DNA from: Sphingopyxis sp. Root154 | GTDB taxonomy: Bacteria > Pseudomonadota > Alphaproteobacteria > Sphingomonadales > Sphingomonadaceae | Length of the DNA stretch: 64,000 nucleotides | NCBI RefSeq assembly: GCF_001427105.1 | Contig: NZ_LMGI01000002.1 | Coordinates: 124,001-188,000 of the forward strand | Reading direction: 5' to 3' | Shown here: positions 35,501-46,253 of the stretch, piece by piece | Layout: the number at the start of each line of letters is the position of its first letter | Numbering within the stretch: the stretch's first letter is position 1 | Position numbers and translations under genes: made by a program | The notes under the pieces: generated by a model | The model's database searches: none | What the model saw: only the letters and a program-made list of their open reading frames with translations | Told to the model about the DNA's origin: nothing

Positions 35501-36097
35501 TCAACCCACCGGTCGTCGTGCTCTGAGCGCCTGCGCCAGCGTCCCCTCATCGAGATAATCGAGTTCGCCACCGACCGGCAAACCGTGCGCCAGCTGCGTC
35601 AGCCGCACCGGATAGCCCTCGAGCCGCTCGGCGAGATAATGCGCCGTCGTCTGCCCCTCCAAGGTCGCGTTCATCGCGAGGACGACCTCGTCGATGCCGC
35701 CCGCGGCGACGCGGTTCACCAGTGCGTCGATCGCGAGATCCTGCGGACGAATCCCCTCGAGCGCTGACAATCGTCCGCCGAGGACATGATATTTTCCGGG
35801 GAACAGCCGCGACTTGTCGAGCGCCCAGAGGTCCGACACTTCCTCGACGACACACAGCGACCGCGCATCGCGGCGCGGGTCGGCGCAGATCGCGCAGGGG
35901 TCGTGCGTGTCGACATTGCCGCAGATGCCGCAGGTGACGAGCCGTTCGGACACCGTCTGGAGCGCGGCGAGCAGCGGCACGAACGCCGACTCGCGCTTCT
36001 TCATCAGGTGCAGAACCGCACGCCGCGCCGAACGCGGGCCGAGGCCCGGCAGGCGGGCGAGTTGCTGGACGAGCGCTTCAATCTCTTGCGATGCCAT
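35501..36097 (-). CDS. recR: Recombination protein RecR
   Basis: 198 residues. RecR with RecO loads RecA on SSB-covered DNA. N-terminal HhH motif ([14 protein letters not shown]), Cys4 zinc finger ([16 protein letters not shown]), Toprim domain ([12 protein letters not shown]) and [22 protein letters not shown] 36097 is the family start; the in-frame extension to 36133 is not conserved. Confidence 0.95.
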   Translation of the reverse strand: MASQEIEALVQQLARLPGLGPRSARRAVLHLMKKRESAFVPLLAALQTVSERLVTCGICGNVDTHDPCAICADPRRDARSLCVVEEVSDLWALDKSRLFPGKYHVLGGRLSALEGIRPQDLAIDALVNRVAAGGIDEVVLAMNATLEGQTTAHYLAERLEGYPVRLTQLAHGLPVGGELDYLDEGTLAQALRARRPVG

Positions 36098-36132
36098 GAC
36101 GGATGGTCTTAAGCGGCGCGCAAGAAATGACA

Positions 36133-37053
36133 ATGCGCATCGCCTTTATGGGAACGCCGCCCTTCGCGGTGCCGACGCTCGCCGCGCTTCATGCCGCCGG
36201 GCATGAGGTCGTGGCCGTCTATACGCAGCCGCCGCGTCCGGCGCAGCGCGGCAAGAAGGTGCAGCAGAGCGCGGTACATGTCTGGGCCGAGGAACATGGC
36301 CTGCCCGTCCGCACACCGAAGAGCCTGAAGAATGAGGAGGCGCAGGCCGAATTTGCGGCGCTCGACCTCGATGTCGCGGTGGTCGCGGCGTATGGCCTGA
36401 TCCTGCCGTCGGCGATCCTCGACGCGCCGCGCGAAGGTTGCCTCAACGTCCATGGCTCGATCTTGCCGCGCTGGCGCGGCGCGGCGCCGGTGCAGCGCGC
36501 GATCCTCGCGGGCGATGCCGAGACGGGTGTGACGATCATGCAGATGGATGTCGGGCTCGACACCGGTGCGATGCGGTTGATCGGACGCACCCCGGTCGAC
36601 GGCAAGACCGCGGGCGAATTGACCGACGAGCTGGCGGCGATCGGCGCCGAGCTGATGGTGAAGGTGCTGAGCGACCTGCACGCCTTCGCGCCCGAAGCCC
36701 AGCCCGACGAAGGTGTCACCTACGCCGCCAAGATCGACAAGAGCGAAGCGCGGCTCGATTTCCTGACCAGCGCGGTGCAGGTCGAGCGGCAGGTTCGCGC
36801 GTTCAATCCCATGCCCGGCGCCTTTTTCGAACTCGACGGCGAACGCTACAAGATTTTGGCCGCCGAGGTCGTGCACCCGTCCGCTACGGTCGCGGGCGCC
36901 ACTCCCGGCGCCACTCTCGACGATGCGCTGACTGTCGCCTGCAACCCCGGCGCGATCCGCGCGACGCGGGTCCAGCGCGCCGGCAAGCCCGCAATGGATG
37001 CCGGCGAACTGCTGCGCGGCCGCGCGATAGCGGCGGGCACGCGCCTCGCATGA
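36133..37053 (+). CDS. fmt: Methionyl-tRNA formyltransferase
   Basis: 306 residues. Formylates initiator Met-tRNA for translation start. [16 protein letters not shown] at the N-terminus, [20 protein letters not shown] with the catalytic Asn/His, and [11 protein letters not shown] are diagnostic; the C-terminal domain is present. ATG 36133 gives the usual MRI start; ATG 36127 is possible. The stop overlaps truA (ATGA). Confidence 0.96.
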   Translation: MRIAFMGTPPFAVPTLAALHAAGHEVVAVYTQPPRPAQRGKKVQQSAVHVWAEEHGLPVRTPKSLKNEEAQAEFAALDLDVAVVAAYGLILPSAILDAPREGCLNVHGSILPRWRGAAPVQRAILAGDAETGVTIMQMDVGLDTGAMRLIGRTPVDGKTAGELTDELAAIGAELMVKVLSDLHAFAPEAQPDEGVTYAAKIDKSEARLDFLTSAVQVERQVRAFNPMPGAFFELDGERYKILAAEVVHPSATVAGATPGATLDDALTVACNPGAIRATRVQRAGKPAMDAGELLRGRAIAAGTRLA

Positions 37054-37793
37054 CGCGCTTTTCCCTCACGATCGAATTTGACGGCCGCCCCTATATGGGT
37101 TGGCAGCGGCAGGCGCACGGTCCCAGCGTCCAGCAGGTCATCGAGGAAGCAATCCACCGCTTCACTGCCGAGACGGTGCAGGTATTCAGCGCCGGGCGCA
37201 CCGACGCGGGGGTCCATGCCATAGCGATGCGCGCGCATGTCGACATCGAAAAGCCGCTGACGCCGTTCAAGCTGACCGAGGCGCTCAACGCGCAGCTCCG
37301 CCCCGCGCCGATCGCTGTGGTGCGATGCGAGATCGTCCCAGACGACTGGCACGCGCGCTTTGCCTGCATCGGCCGGTCTTACGAGTATCGCATCGTCAAC
37401 CGCCGCGCGCCGCTGACGTGGGACAAGGGGCTTTCGTGGCAGGTTGCCCGGCCGCTCGATTCCGATGCGATGCACGCGGCGGCGCAGCAACTGATCGGCC
37501 TGCACGATTTCACCACCTTCCGCTCGGCGCATTGCCAGTCGCAAAGCCCGGTGAAGACGCTCGATAAACTGACCGTCAGCCGCCACGGCGACGAGCTGAT
37601 TATCGAGGCGGCCGCGCGCAGTTTCCTGCACCATCAGGTGCGCTCGATGGTCGGCTGCCTCGCGCTTGTCGGTTACGGCAAATGGTCGGCGCGCGATTTG
37701 AAGGCAGCGCTGGAGGCGGCGGATCGCAATGCGCTGGGGCTGAATGCCCCGCCCGACGGGCTGTATTTTGTGAGCGCGACCTATCCGGCTTGA
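37050..37793 (+). CDS. truA: tRNA pseudouridine(38-40) synthase
   Basis: 247 residues. TruA modifies U38-U40 in the anticodon arm. [12 protein letters not shown], the catalytic Asp in [10 protein letters not shown], and the C-terminal [13 protein letters not shown] are characteristic. Start overlaps the fmt stop by 4 bp (ATGA), so the two are translationally coupled. Followed by hairpins that separate it from the convergent carD-type gene. Confidence 0.96.
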   Translation: MTRFSLTIEFDGRPYMGWQRQAHGPSVQQVIEEAIHRFTAETVQVFSAGRTDAGVHAIAMRAHVDIEKPLTPFKLTEALNAQLRPAPIAVVRCEIVPDDWHARFACIGRSYEYRIVNRRAPLTWDKGLSWQVARPLDSDAMHAAAQQLIGLHDFTTFRSAHCQSQSPVKTLDKLTVSRHGDELIIEAAARSFLHHQVRSMVGCLALVGYGKWSARDLKAALEAADRNALGLNAPPDGLYFVSATYPA

Positions 37794-37799
37794 GCTGTT

Positions 37800-37860
37800 C
37801 CCCGGCTTTCGCCGGGGTACAGAATCGAAAAGGGCGGCCCTACCAGACCGCCCTTTCCTT
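37800..37860. terminator. Two hairpins between truA and the CarD gene
   Basis: A GC hairpin CCCCGGC-tttc-GCCGGGG (37800-37817) is followed by 9-bp arms AAAGGGCGG/CCGCCCTTT (37829-37837 and 37848-37856) with T-rich flanks. The second can terminate in both directions for the convergent genes. Confidence 0.75.
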
Positions 37861-37877
37861 CATCGCTGTGGACGCGA

Positions 37878-38405
37878 TTACACCTTTTCGGCGTAATAGA
37901 GCGGCGCGTGCTCGTTGAGGATCTGGAGGATCTTCGCCTGCGCTGTCTTTTCGTCGCTTTCTTCCATCGCGCCGAGTTCGCGCGCGAGGCGGCTCGACGC
38001 CGCTTCGAAGATCTGACGTTCCGAATAGCTCTGTTCGGGCTGGTCGTCGGCGCGGAAAAGGTCGCGGGTCACCTCGGCGATCGACACGAGGTCGCCCGAG
38101 TTGATCTTCGCTTCATATTCCTGCGCGCGGCGCGACCACATGGTGCGCTTCACCTTCGGCTTAGTGGTCAGGACCTGCAACGCTTCCTTCAGCGTCTTGT
38201 CCGACGACAGCTTGCGCATGCCCACGCCTTCAGCCTTGTTCGTCGGCACGCGAAGCGTCATTTTTTCCTTTTCGAAGCGCAGGACATAAAGTTCGAGCTG
38301 CATGCCGGCGATTTCCGACCGCTGCAGTTCGATGACGCGCCCCACGCCATGCTTGGGATAAACAACATAATCGCCGACTTCGAACAAGAGCGTGTTCACG
38401 GACAT
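37878..38405 (-). CDS. CarD-family transcriptional regulator
   Basis: 175 residues. The RNA-polymerase-interacting Tudor-like domain shows FEVGDYVVYPKHGVGRVIEL and YVLRFEKEKMTLRVP, followed by the C-terminal helical domain with MWSRRAQEYEAKINSGD. CarD proteins bind the beta subunit and stabilise open promoter complexes, affecting rRNA and stress genes. ATG 38405 has AAAGGAA 6-7 nt upstream. Confidence 0.93.
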   Translation of the reverse strand: MSVNTLLFEVGDYVVYPKHGVGRVIELQRSEIAGMQLELYVLRFEKEKMTLRVPTNKAEGVGMRKLSSDKTLKEALQVLTTKPKVKRTMWSRRAQEYEAKINSGDLVSIAEVTRDLFRADDQPEQSYSERQIFEAASSRLARELGAMEESDEKTAQAKILQILNEHAPLYYAEKV

Positions 38406-38718
38406 GCAAATTCCTTTCTGTGCCTTGACCCTGACCGGAAACTGCGACAACACCGGGACATCCGGCCCTCCGTATTGAGGGGGATGAGCATTCGGGCGGC
38501 GCTAGCCAGTCAGAGTGACAAGGGATATGGCTCCATCGGAAACGCCGAATGTGCCCCAGCCCGAGCGGCGGGAAGAGGCAGGGTGTCGGCGTGTTGATAT
38601 TTATTATAACAGATTCGCAACAAAATTGCCACCCCTGCGCGGAAATGCGTCGGTCGGCACCTTGACGGCTCCTCATACCCGTTTCAGGTTGAAACGAAAT
38701 CATAGATAGGGAGCCGGT
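38406..38718. other. Divergent intergenic stretch between carD-type gene and SDR gene
   Basis: 313 bases. An A/T-rich patch near 38600-38630 holds TTATAAT-like sequence on the minus strand that could be a -10 for the CarD gene. A 17-bp palindrome CGTTTCA-GGT-TGAAACG lies at 38680-38696, 22 bp upstream of the SDR start. No gene was seen. Confidence 0.45.
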
Positions 38719-39531
38719 ATGCAGGATCAAATTTGGTGGATCACGGGCGCCTCCTCGGGCATCGGCGCGGCGCTGGCACGGGCGCTCGGCGCACGCGGCG
38801 CAAAGCTGATCCTGTCGGGGCGCAACGTCGCTGCATTGGAGGCCGTTGCCGCCGACTGCGCTACCGAATCGATGGTCCTGCCGTTCGAGGCGACCGACTA
38901 TTCCGCCCTCTCCGCCATCGCCGAGCAGGCGTGGGGCTGGCAGGGCCGCATCGACGGGCTCGTCAACAACGCCGGCATCTCGCAGCGCAGCCTCGCGATC
39001 GAGACCGATTTTCCGGTTTATCAGCAAATCATCGGCGTCGATCTGCTCGCGCCGATCGCCCTCACCCAGCAATTGCTTCCGCGCATGGTCGGTGCGGGTG
39101 GCGGACAGATCATCGCGATCTCCAGCGTCGCGGGCATCGCGGGCGTGCCGCTGCGCAGCGCTTACTCGGCGGCCAAGCATGGCCTGATCGGCTATCACGA
39201 CAGCGTGCGCGCCGAAAATGAGCATCTGGGGTTGAAGGTGCTCGTCGTCGCGCCGGGTTCGGTACGCACCAACGTCAGTCGCAATGCGCTCAACGCCGAC
39301 GGCAGCACGCGCGGGGAAAGCGACGCCGCGATCGAGAACGGCCTGTCGCCCGACGATGCGGCGGCGCAGATGCTCGCGGCGGTCGATGCCGGAACGCGCG
39401 AACTGATCGTCGCCGAGGGCGCCGAAGCGATGATCGCCGGCCTCCGCCGCAGCGACCCCGACGCGCTGTTCGACCGGATGAGCGCGATGGTGCAGGCGGG
39501 CTATGCCGCGCAGATGAAAGCGCAGCGCTGA
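38719..39531 (+). CDS. Short-chain dehydrogenase/reductase, DHRS7-like
   Basis: 270 residues. NAD(P)-binding GASSGIG near residue 11, NNAG, catalytic Ser in ISSVAG and Y-x-x-x-K in AYSAAKHG. The extended C-terminus (about 225-270) matches the DHRS7-type SDRs more than sugar-alcohol types. Substrate unknown. ATG 38719 has AGGGAG about 6 nt upstream. A palindrome at 38680-38696 may be its operator. Confidence 0.88.
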   Translation: MQDQIWWITGASSGIGAALARALGARGAKLILSGRNVAALEAVAADCATESMVLPFEATDYSALSAIAEQAWGWQGRIDGLVNNAGISQRSLAIETDFPVYQQIIGVDLLAPIALTQQLLPRMVGAGGGQIIAISSVAGIAGVPLRSAYSAAKHGLIGYHDSVRAENEHLGLKVLVVAPGSVRTNVSRNALNADGSTRGESDAAIENGLSPDDAAAQMLAAVDAGTRELIVAEGAEAMIAGLRRSDPDALFDRMSAMVQAGYAAQMKAQR

Positions 39532-39587
39532 GAGCGCACAAATGACGTGTTCACGCGGGCTGCGATGAACAAGGGGGAGGGGGCATC

Positions 39588-40370
39588 ATGATATACCGAC
39601 GGATTCTCGCGTCGGCAGCGTCGACGCTGGCGTGCCTTGGTGTGGGCGCCACATGTTGGGCGCAGGCGGAAGCCATGCCGGGCACCGAAATTGGAATAGC
39701 GGGCGTCGAGGCCGAAGAAGCCGGCGACCCGGCCCGCGCGGCAGACCTGTATCGGCAAGCATGCGGCATGGATGACGCCGCCGCCTGCGCCCTGCTCGGT
39801 TCGAAATACACGCGCGAGGGGCGCGGCGTAGAGCCCGACATGAACCGGGCCCTCGAATATTTCCAGCGTGGCTGCGACCTCGGCAACGCGGTCGCCTGCG
39901 ATGCCGTGCGGCAAGTCGAGGCCCATCGCGCTTCGGCGGAAGCCGAAGTCGAAGCCGAAAGCACCGCCGCAGCCATCACGGCGGCCGAGGCGGCGGCGGA
40001 AGACGCGGCCGAGCCCGAAGTCGACCCGTCCGCCCCGGCTCCGATCACATTTGACGATATGCGGCAGGGCTGCGACGACGGGGTGGCGATCGACTGCCTG
40101 ACGCTCGGCCATATGTATCGCGACGGCAATGGCGCACCGCAGGACGGCAATCGCGCGGTCGCGATGTACCGAACCGCGTGCGACATCAGCAAAAGCGACG
40201 ACCAATTCGGAAGCTACGCCTGCCACTTCGCGGCGGCCGCCTATGAGAGCGGCGAAGGCGTACCACAGGATCTGGCGCGCGCGCTCCTGCTCTACCAGAA
40301 ATCGTGCAAGGCGGGGAATGACGATAGCTGCGAGCAGGCGCGGGTGGTGCAGTTGGCGACCGAGAAATAA
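39588..40370 (+). CDS. Secreted Sel1-like repeat protein, Cys-rich
   Basis: 260 residues with a signal peptide (about 1-26, ending CWAQA). Sel1-like helical repeats follow in two blocks (about 45-110 and 155-250): A-A-DLYRQACGMDDAAACALLGSKYTREGRG style (split here), NRALEYFQRGCDLGNAVAC, and RAVAMYRTACDIS. Paired Cys recall Helicobacter Hcp proteins. An acidic Ala/Glu-rich linker (about 110-150) joins the blocks. Probably a periplasmic protein-protein adaptor. GGGGGAGGGGG precedes the ATG. Confidence 0.85.
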   Translation: MIYRRILASAASTLACLGVGATCWAQAEAMPGTEIGIAGVEAEEAGDPARAADLYRQACGMDDAAACALLGSKYTREGRGVEPDMNRALEYFQRGCDLGNAVACDAVRQVEAHRASAEAEVEAESTAAAITAAEAAAEDAAEPEVDPSAPAPITFDDMRQGCDDGVAIDCLTLGHMYRDGNGAPQDGNRAVAMYRTACDISKSDDQFGSYACHFAAAAYESGEGVPQDLARALLLYQKSCKAGNDDSCEQARVVQLATEK

Positions 40371-40407
40371 CGCCCTCGCCGCGCCATGAAGCAGGAAATG
40401 CCTACAA

Positions 40408-40445
40408 AAAAGCCCCGCCGGATCGCTCCGACGGGGCTTTTCTTT
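40408..40445. terminator. Bidirectional terminator between Sel1 gene and hppA
   Basis: 14-bp arms AAAAGCCCCGCCGG/CCGACGGGGCTTTT (one mismatch) with A-rich and T-rich flanks, in the convergent gap. Works for both genes. Confidence 0.9.
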
Positions 40446-40462
40446 GCCCGTAGGCGGCGCGC

Positions 40463-42586
40463 TTAGACCGCGCCGTGCGCCAGCGCTGCGAGTAGCAGGA
40501 TCGCCACGATATTGGTGATCTTGATCATCGGGTTCACCGCCGGACCCGCGGTATCCTTGTACGGATCGCCGACGGTGTCGCCGGTCACCGCGGCCTTGTG
40601 AGCCTCGCTGCCCTTGCCGCCATGGTTGCCGTCTTCGATATACTTCTTGGCATTGTCCCATGCGCCGCCGCCCGAGGTCATCGAGATGGCCACGAAGAGC
40701 CCGCTGACGATGACGCCGAGCAGTAGCGCGCCGAGCGCTTCGAGCGCAGCGGCCGGACCGGCCACCGCGCGGATCACGAAGAACACGACGATCGGTGCGA
40801 GCACCGGCAACAACGACGGGATGATCATTTCCTTGATCGCCGCCTTGGTCACCAGGTCGACCGTGCGCGCATAGTCGGGCTTGCTCTCATAGGTCATGAT
40901 GCCCGGGTTGTTCTTGAACTGGTCGCGAACATCCTTGACGACCTCACCCGCCGCGCGGCCGACCGCGGTCATGCCGAACGCACCGAACAGATACGGCAGC
41001 AACGCGCCGAGCAACAGTCCGACGATGACATAGGGCGACGACAGCGAGAAAGTCAGCGGCTCGGTCAGACCGAGCTTGGCCGAATATTCGGTGATGTCGG
41101 CGGTATAGGTACCGAACAGCACCAGCGCCGCGAGACCAGCAGACCCGATGGCATAGCCCTTCGTCACCGCCTTGGTCGTGTTGCCCACGGCGTCGAGCAA
41201 GTCGGTCTTTTCACGCACGCTGTCATCAAGACCCGCCATTTCGGCAATGCCGCCGGCGTTGTCGGTGACCGGACCATAAGCATCGAGCGCCACGACCATG
41301 CCCGCGAGTGCAAGCATTGCGGTTGCCGCAAAGGCGATGCCGACGATACCCGCGATCTGGAACGCGGCGATGATGCCGGCGCATATCACCAGCGTCGGAG
41401 CCGCGGTCGATTCAAGGCTGATAGCCAAACCCTGGATCACGTTGGTGCCGTGACCGGTTTCCGAGGCCTTGGCGATCGAGCGCACCGGGCGATAGTTGGT
41501 GCCGGTGTAATATTCAGTGATCCAGATGATCAGCCCGGTGATGATCAGGCCGAGCAGCGAGCAATAGAACAGGTCCCAGCCATTGAACGCCTGGCCCGTG
41601 ATGTCGGTCGCCATGTCGCCCTTCAGGACATAGCTGGTCGAAAACCAGATCGCCGGGACCGAGAGGACCGCGGTGACGAGGAAGCCCTTGTACATCGCGC
41701 CCATGACATTCTTGCCGCCGCCGAGGCGGACAAAGTAAGTGCCGATGATCGAGGTGATGATGCAGACGCCGCCCATCAGCAGCGGCAGGCTCATCAGCGG
41801 AAGAAGCTGGTCGCCCGCGCCCTTCAAGAGCAGCGCCATCAACACCATCGTGGCGCCGACGGTGACGACATAGGTTTCGAACAGATCGGCGGCCATGCCG
41901 GCGCAGTCGCCGACATTGTCGCCGACGTTATCGGCGATGACGGCGGGGTTGCGTGGGTCATCCTCGGGAATTCCGGCCTCGACCTTGCCGACGAGGTCGG
42001 CGCCAACGTCGGCCGCCTTGGTGAAGATACCGCCGCCGAGACGCGCGAAGATCGAGATCAGCGAGGCGCCGAACGCCAGCGCGACGAGCGCGTCGACGAC
42101 GGTGCGATCCTCACCGCCAACGGTGAAGCCCCCCGGTCCGATCAGATACCAGAAGAAGACCGAGATTGCGAGCAAGGCAAGCCCCGCCACGAGCAGGCCG
42201 GTGATCGCGCCGGCGCGAAACGCCATGGTCAGGCCCGCCTGCAGCCCGGTCTGCGCCGCAGCCGCAGTGCGGACATTGGCTTTGACCGAGATGTTCATGC
42301 CGACGAAGCCGGCAACCCCCGACAGGACGGCGCCGATGACGAAGCCGGTCGCCGAGATCGGGCCAAGGAACAGCCCGACAAGAATGGCGACAACGACGCC
42401 GACGATGGCGATGGTACGATATTGGCGGCCCAGATAAGCCTTGGCGCCTTCCTGAATGGCGGCGGCGATTTCCTGCATCTTTTCATTACCGGCGGAGGCG
42501 CTGAGCACCTGCCGCGAGGTAATGAAGCCATAGAGCACGGCGACGAGGCCGCACGCTATCGCGATCAAAACCGGATCCGGATTCAT
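40463..42586 (-). CDS. hppA: K+-independent membrane H+-translocating pyrophosphatase
   Basis: 707 residues with about 16 hydrophobic helices. It couples pyrophosphate hydrolysis to proton pumping. The catalytic loops show [22 protein letters not shown] (split here), [19 protein letters not shown] and the C-terminal [14 protein letters not shown]. At the K+-dependence site it reads [10 protein letters not shown], with Lys in place of Ala, so it should not need potassium. Follows thiL; the order nusB-thiL-hppA is familiar in sphingomonads. AAGGAA stands about 9 nt before ATG 42586. Confidence 0.96.
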   Translation of the reverse strand: MNPDPVLIAIACGLVAVLYGFITSRQVLSASAGNEKMQEIAAAIQEGAKAYLGRQYRTIAIVGVVVAILVGLFLGPISATGFVIGAVLSGVAGFVGMNISVKANVRTAAAAQTGLQAGLTMAFRAGAITGLLVAGLALLAISVFFWYLIGPGGFTVGGEDRTVVDALVALAFGASLISIFARLGGGIFTKAADVGADLVGKVEAGIPEDDPRNPAVIADNVGDNVGDCAGMAADLFETYVVTVGATMVLMALLLKGAGDQLLPLMSLPLLMGGVCIITSIIGTYFVRLGGGKNVMGAMYKGFLVTAVLSVPAIWFSTSYVLKGDMATDITGQAFNGWDLFYCSLLGLIITGLIIWITEYYTGTNYRPVRSIAKASETGHGTNVIQGLAISLESTAAPTLVICAGIIAAFQIAGIVGIAFAATAMLALAGMVVALDAYGPVTDNAGGIAEMAGLDDSVREKTDLLDAVGNTTKAVTKGYAIGSAGLAALVLFGTYTADITEYSAKLGLTEPLTFSLSSPYVIVGLLLGALLPYLFGAFGMTAVGRAAGEVVKDVRDQFKNNPGIMTYESKPDYARTVDLVTKAAIKEMIIPSLLPVLAPIVVFFVIRAVAGPAAALEALGALLLGVIVSGLFVAISMTSGGGAWDNAKKYIEDGNHGGKGSEAHKAAVTGDTVGDPYKDTAGPAVNPMIKITNIVAILLLAALAHGAV

Positions 42587-42768
42587 GCGTGACTATTCCT
42601 TCCCGTTGAGAAGGGCGACGCAGAAGATAGCAGTCGAGCACGTCCGACTTATTGATGCCGGTTCGCTCTCTCCCCTGATGCGACCGCCCCAAATTTGGAC
42701 GCCGATTTATGGGAAGAAAGAAAGCCAAGGGCAAGCCCGGTTATTCCGCGCTTTTCCGTGTTTTCGCA

Positions 42769-43701
42769 TCAGTGCATGAAACCGAGACGCTCGGGCGGCG
42801 CAATCCGCTGCGCCCGGTGCGTCAGCATGATTCCCTCGCCTACCCCGGCGTGGCCGAGGGCCGTGACGGCGACATTCAGCCCCGCCCCAATCTCGCGGAT
42901 CGCCGCGGCGGCTGAAGGATCGGCGGTGAACAGCAACTGATAATCGTCGCCCGCACTCGCCGCCGCGAGCCGCGTGTCGAGCACGTCGGGACGCACCGCG
43001 AGCAGCGCCGCCGAGAGTGGCACCGATTCCAGCATGATGCCAAGCTGGCATCCGCTCGCCTCGGCCATGCGCTGCGCGTCGATCAGCAGGCCGTCGGACA
43101 CGTCCATCATCGCATGGACGTGCGGCGCCACCGCCTGCCCGAAGGCCAGCTGAGGCTCGGGGCGACAATAAGCGGCAAGGCAGGTTTCATTCGGATCGAT
43201 TTGGCCCAGCCGCATCGCGAGACCGAGCCCGGCATTGCCGATCGTGCCGGTGACCCAGAGCTGGTCGCCGGGCTTGGCGCCGCTCCGCGCCGGCGCGCCG
43301 GTCGCAGGCGCCTTGCCGATCGCGGTGAGTCCGAATGTGCGCGGCGCGCCGGCGGGAATGCCCACTGTATCGCCCCCGAGCAACGGCACCTCGTACCGGC
43401 GCAGCACGTCGCCCAGACCGCGGACGAAGGCCGCGTCCCAAAACTCGTCGCCGGTCAGACTATAGCCGACGAGCACGCCGAGCGGCGCCGCGCCCTTCGC
43501 CGCCAGATCGGAAAGGTTCACCGCAACGAGCTTCCACGCGACATCCTGCGGCCGTTCGTCGGGGAGGAAATGGATGCCCTCGACGATCATGTCGTGGGTG
43601 AGGACAAGGTCGCCGAGCACCGCGGCGTCGTCGGCCAGCCCGCGCGCGGCGGGATCGGTCGCTATGGCACGCAGGCGGGCGATGAAATCGGCTTCGCTCA
43701 T
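42769..43701 (-). CDS. thiL: Thiamine-monophosphate kinase
   Basis: 310 residues. ThiL phosphorylates thiamine monophosphate to the cofactor thiamine diphosphate. The AIR-synthase-like fold shows GLADDAAVL, THDMIVEGIHFLP, NLSDLAAKGAAPLG, GGDTV, and MDVSDGLLIDAQRMA with ASAGDDYQLLFT. ATG 43701 fits the family start. No TPP riboswitch was recognised upstream. Confidence 0.95.
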   Translation of the reverse strand: MSEADFIARLRAIATDPAARGLADDAAVLGDLVLTHDMIVEGIHFLPDERPQDVAWKLVAVNLSDLAAKGAAPLGVLVGYSLTGDEFWDAAFVRGLGDVLRRYEVPLLGGDTVGIPAGAPRTFGLTAIGKAPATGAPARSGAKPGDQLWVTGTIGNAGLGLAMRLGQIDPNETCLAAYCRPEPQLAFGQAVAPHVHAMMDVSDGLLIDAQRMAEASGCQLGIMLESVPLSAALLAVRPDVLDTRLAAASAGDDYQLLFTADPSAAAAIREIGAGLNVAVTALGHAGVGEGIMLTHRAQRIAPPERLGFMH

Positions 43702-43728
43702 ACTGCAGAGCTTAGCGCAAGCCGTATC

Positions 43729-43803
43729 CTGGCGAAAGCCGGGACCCAGAGCGTTCCAACCTAACATCCACTCAAATGAGCTGGGGACCCGGCTTTCGCC
43801 GGG
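43729..43803. repeat. Inverted repeat in the nusB-thiL gap
   Basis: TCCTGGCGAAAGCCGGGACCC near 43727-43747 pairs with a GGACCCGGCTTTCGCCGGGA segment near 43784-43803. The arms differ at a few bases around a 37-nt loop. Same GGCTTTCGCC core as the hairpin at 37800. Confidence 0.6.
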
Positions 43804-43812
43804 AGCGGGACG

Positions 43813-44262
43813 TTACTTCGCCCGCACATCCTTGCCGATCGCATCGAGCAGGCCATTCGCAAAGCCCGCCTCGCGCGTATCGAAGAACGCCTTCGCCACA
43901 TCGACATATTCGCTGACCACCGCGCCGACGGGCACATCGCCGCGCGCCATCAATTCGTAGGAGCCCGCGCGCAGGATCGCCTTCATCGTGCGGTCGAGCC
44001 GCTCCATCGACCAGCCGCTCGCGAGCCGCCCGACGATCGCCACGTCGATCTCTTCCTGACGTGCGAGCGTGCCTTTCACGATGTCATCGAAAAAGGCGGT
44101 ATCGGCCTCGGCATATTCCTCGTCCTCGATCGTCGCGCCGATGCGGTGCTGATGGAATTCGTGGATCAGCTTGGGCACGGGCGTGCCCTCCATCTCATGC
44201 TGATAGAGCGCCTGGACGGCGGCGAGACGGGCGGCGGAGCGGGACTGGGAACGTTTGTTCAT
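43813..44262 (-). CDS. nusB: Transcription antitermination factor NusB
   Basis: 149 residues. NusB with S10 binds boxA in rRNA transcripts. RSAARLAAVQALYQHEM at the start and a C-terminal SYELMARGDVPVGAVVSEYVDVAKAF (split here) and FANGLLDAI are typical. ATG 44262 is 10 bp after hisD and is the family start; the upstream frame extension to 44361 runs into hisD. Confidence 0.95.
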   Translation of the reverse strand: MNKRSQSRSAARLAAVQALYQHEMEGTPVPKLIHEFHQHRIGATIEDEEYAEADTAFFDDIVKGTLARQEEIDVAIVGRLASGWSMERLDRTMKAILRAGSYELMARGDVPVGAVVSEYVDVAKAFFDTREAGFANGLLDAIGKDVRAK

Positions 44263-44272
44263 GACTCTTTTC

Positions 44273-45565
44273 TTAGCTGAGACGCTGGCTGACCGAAAGC
44301 GCGTGGGCGGGAAGCCCCTCGGCGCCCGCGAGCGCAACCGCGGCCGGGCCGATCGCGGCAAGGCTTGTTTCGTCGAGCGCGAGGAAGCTGGTGCGCTTCA
44401 TGAAATCGCTGACCGACAGCCCGCTTGAGAAACGCGCGCGGCGGCCGGTCGGCAGCACGTGGTTGGGACCCGCGACATAGTCGCCGATCGCTTCGGGGGT
44501 CTGGCGGCCGAGGAAGACCGATCCCGCGTGGCGCACCTTGGCAAAGAGCGCGTCAGCTTCGGCGGCATCGACCGCGAGTTCGAGATGTTCGGGGGCAAGC
44601 CGGTCGCAGAGCGGGATCGCGTCGGCGAGCGTGGGCACGACGATCACCGCGCCGTTGGCATCCCAACTGGCACGCATCGTCGCGGCGGTCGTCAGATTAG
44701 GAATCTGATGCTCTACCGCCGCGGCCACCGCATCGGCGAAATCGCCGTCGTCGGTGAACAGGATCGACTGGCTTGTCGGGTCGTGCTCGGCCTGGCTCAA
44801 GAGGTCGGCAGCGATGACATGCGGTTCGTTCTTCGCGTCGGCGACGACGACGATCTCGCTCGGCCCTGCAACCATGTCGATGCCGACGACGCCATAGACC
44901 TGCCGCTTTGCCTCGGCGACCCAGGCATTACCCGGGCCGGTGACGACGTCGACCGGCGCGACCCTGTCGGTGCCATAGGCGAGCGCGGCAACCGCCTGCG
45001 CGCCGCCGATACGCCAGATTTCGTCGACCCCGCCGATATGCGCGGCGGCCATCACCACGGGATTGGTCTCGCCGCCCGGCGTCGGCGTCATCATCACGAT
45101 GCGCTCGACCCCCGCGACCTTCGCGGGGAGGATGTTCATCAAGACCGACGACGGATAGGCGGCACGCCCGCCGGGGACGTAGACGCCTGCGGCATCGACC
45201 GCATTCCAGCGCGCGCCCAGCCTCGCCCCCGTGGCGTCGCGATAGTCGCGATTCTCGGGGAGCTGCGCGGCATGATAGGCGCGGATGCGATCGGCAGCGA
45301 GGTTCAGCGCATCGCGAAGCTCGGGCGCGAGTGCCTCATAGGCTGCGGCGCACTCCTCCTTCGAAATGCTCCACCCGCTCGCGTCCAGATCGAAGCGGTC
45401 GAATTTCGCGGTATAATCGGCCAGCGCCGCGTCGCCCTCGGCCTTCACGCGCGCGATGATCGCGGCAACGTCGGCGGAAACGTCGGAATCGCTCTCGCGC
45501 CGATCATTGACCAGCGCGTCGAACTCCGCCGCGAAGCCGGGTCCGGAAGCGTCAAGCCGCCGCAT
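44273..45565 (-). CDS. hisD: Histidinol dehydrogenase
   Basis: 430 residues. Oxidises L-histidinol to histidine in two NAD steps. Zn and catalytic motifs are seen: [21 protein letters not shown] (split here), [18 protein letters not shown] and APEHLEL. It starts inside the end of hisG with a 14-bp overlap, a coupled pair, and is followed closely by nusB. Confidence 0.96.
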   Translation of the reverse strand: MRRLDASGPGFAAEFDALVNDRRESDSDVSADVAAIIARVKAEGDAALADYTAKFDRFDLDASGWSISKEECAAAYEALAPELRDALNLAADRIRAYHAAQLPENRDYRDATGARLGARWNAVDAAGVYVPGGRAAYPSSVLMNILPAKVAGVERIVMMTPTPGGETNPVVMAAAHIGGVDEIWRIGGAQAVAALAYGTDRVAPVDVVTGPGNAWVAEAKRQVYGVVGIDMVAGPSEIVVVADAKNEPHVIAADLLSQAEHDPTSQSILFTDDGDFADAVAAAVEHQIPNLTTAATMRASWDANGAVIVVPTLADAIPLCDRLAPEHLELAVDAAEADALFAKVRHAGSVFLGRQTPEAIGDYVAGPNHVLPTGRRARFSSGLSVSDFMKRTSFLALDETSLAAIGPAAVALAGAEGLPAHALSVSQRLS

Positions 45566-46214
45566 CGCCCTGCCCTACAGCCTGCCGGAATTTCTCGACC
45601 AGCGCGGGCACTTCGGCCGAGCGCAGCTTGAACGCCGCACGGTTGACGATCAGCCGCGCCGACACCTCGCTGATGATCTTCTGCTCGGCGAGCGCGTTCT
45701 CGACGAGCGTGCGTCCGGTCGAAACCAGATCGACGATGTGCGAGGCGAGCCCCAGCTTCGGCGCGATTTCCATCGCGCCGTTCAGCTTGATGCATTCGGC
45801 CTGGATGCCCTGCGCTTCGAACCAGCGGCGCGTCGTTGCGGGATATTTGGTCGCGACGCGGATATGACTTTCACCCAATCCCGGGGGAGCGCTGCCCTCG
45901 GGCCCGGCGAGCGACAGGCGGCAATGGCCGATGCCAAGGTCCACCGGCGCGTAAAGCTCGCTGTAAGCATACTCGTCGACGACGTCCGACCCGACGATAC
46001 CGAGCTGCGCTGCGCCATGCGCGACGAAGGTCGCGACATCGAACGCGCGCACGCGGATCAGCGAGATGTGCGGCTGGTTTGTCCCAAAAACTAACGCCCT
46101 GCTTTTCTTGTCGAAAAACTCGCCCGACGGCTCTATCCCGACGCGCGCAAGCAGGGGCAGCGCCTCGTCGAGGATGCGCCCCTTCGGGATGGCAAAGATG
46201 ATCGGTTCGGGCAT
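45552..46214 (-). CDS. hisG: ATP phosphoribosyltransferase, short form
   Basis: 220 residues. First enzyme of histidine synthesis. [17 protein letters not shown], the [14 protein letters not shown] [11 protein letters not shown], and [11 protein letters not shown] are present. At this length it is the HisG-S form, which lacks the regulatory domain and works with HisZ; no hisZ is in the window. ATG 46214 is the family start; the longer frame up to 46769 is antisense to the DUF2332 gene and rejected. Confidence 0.95.
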   Translation of the reverse strand: MPEPIIFAIPKGRILDEALPLLARVGIEPSGEFFDKKSRALVFGTNQPHISLIRVRAFDVATFVAHGAAQLGIVGSDVVDEYAYSELYAPVDLGIGHCRLSLAGPEGSAPPGLGESHIRVATKYPATTRRWFEAQGIQAECIKLNGAMEIAPKLGLASHIVDLVSTGRTLVENALAEQKIISEVSARLIVNRAAFKLRSAEVPALVEKFRQAVGQGDAAA

Positions 46215-46253
46215 AAGCTTGCGCGCCCATAAGCGGCGAGAGGAAAAAGGGCA

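Noticed and set aside
39501..40661. 386-codon minus-strand frame over the Sel1 gene and the terminator
   Set aside because: It runs through a bidirectional terminator and part of hppA; no domain is seen.
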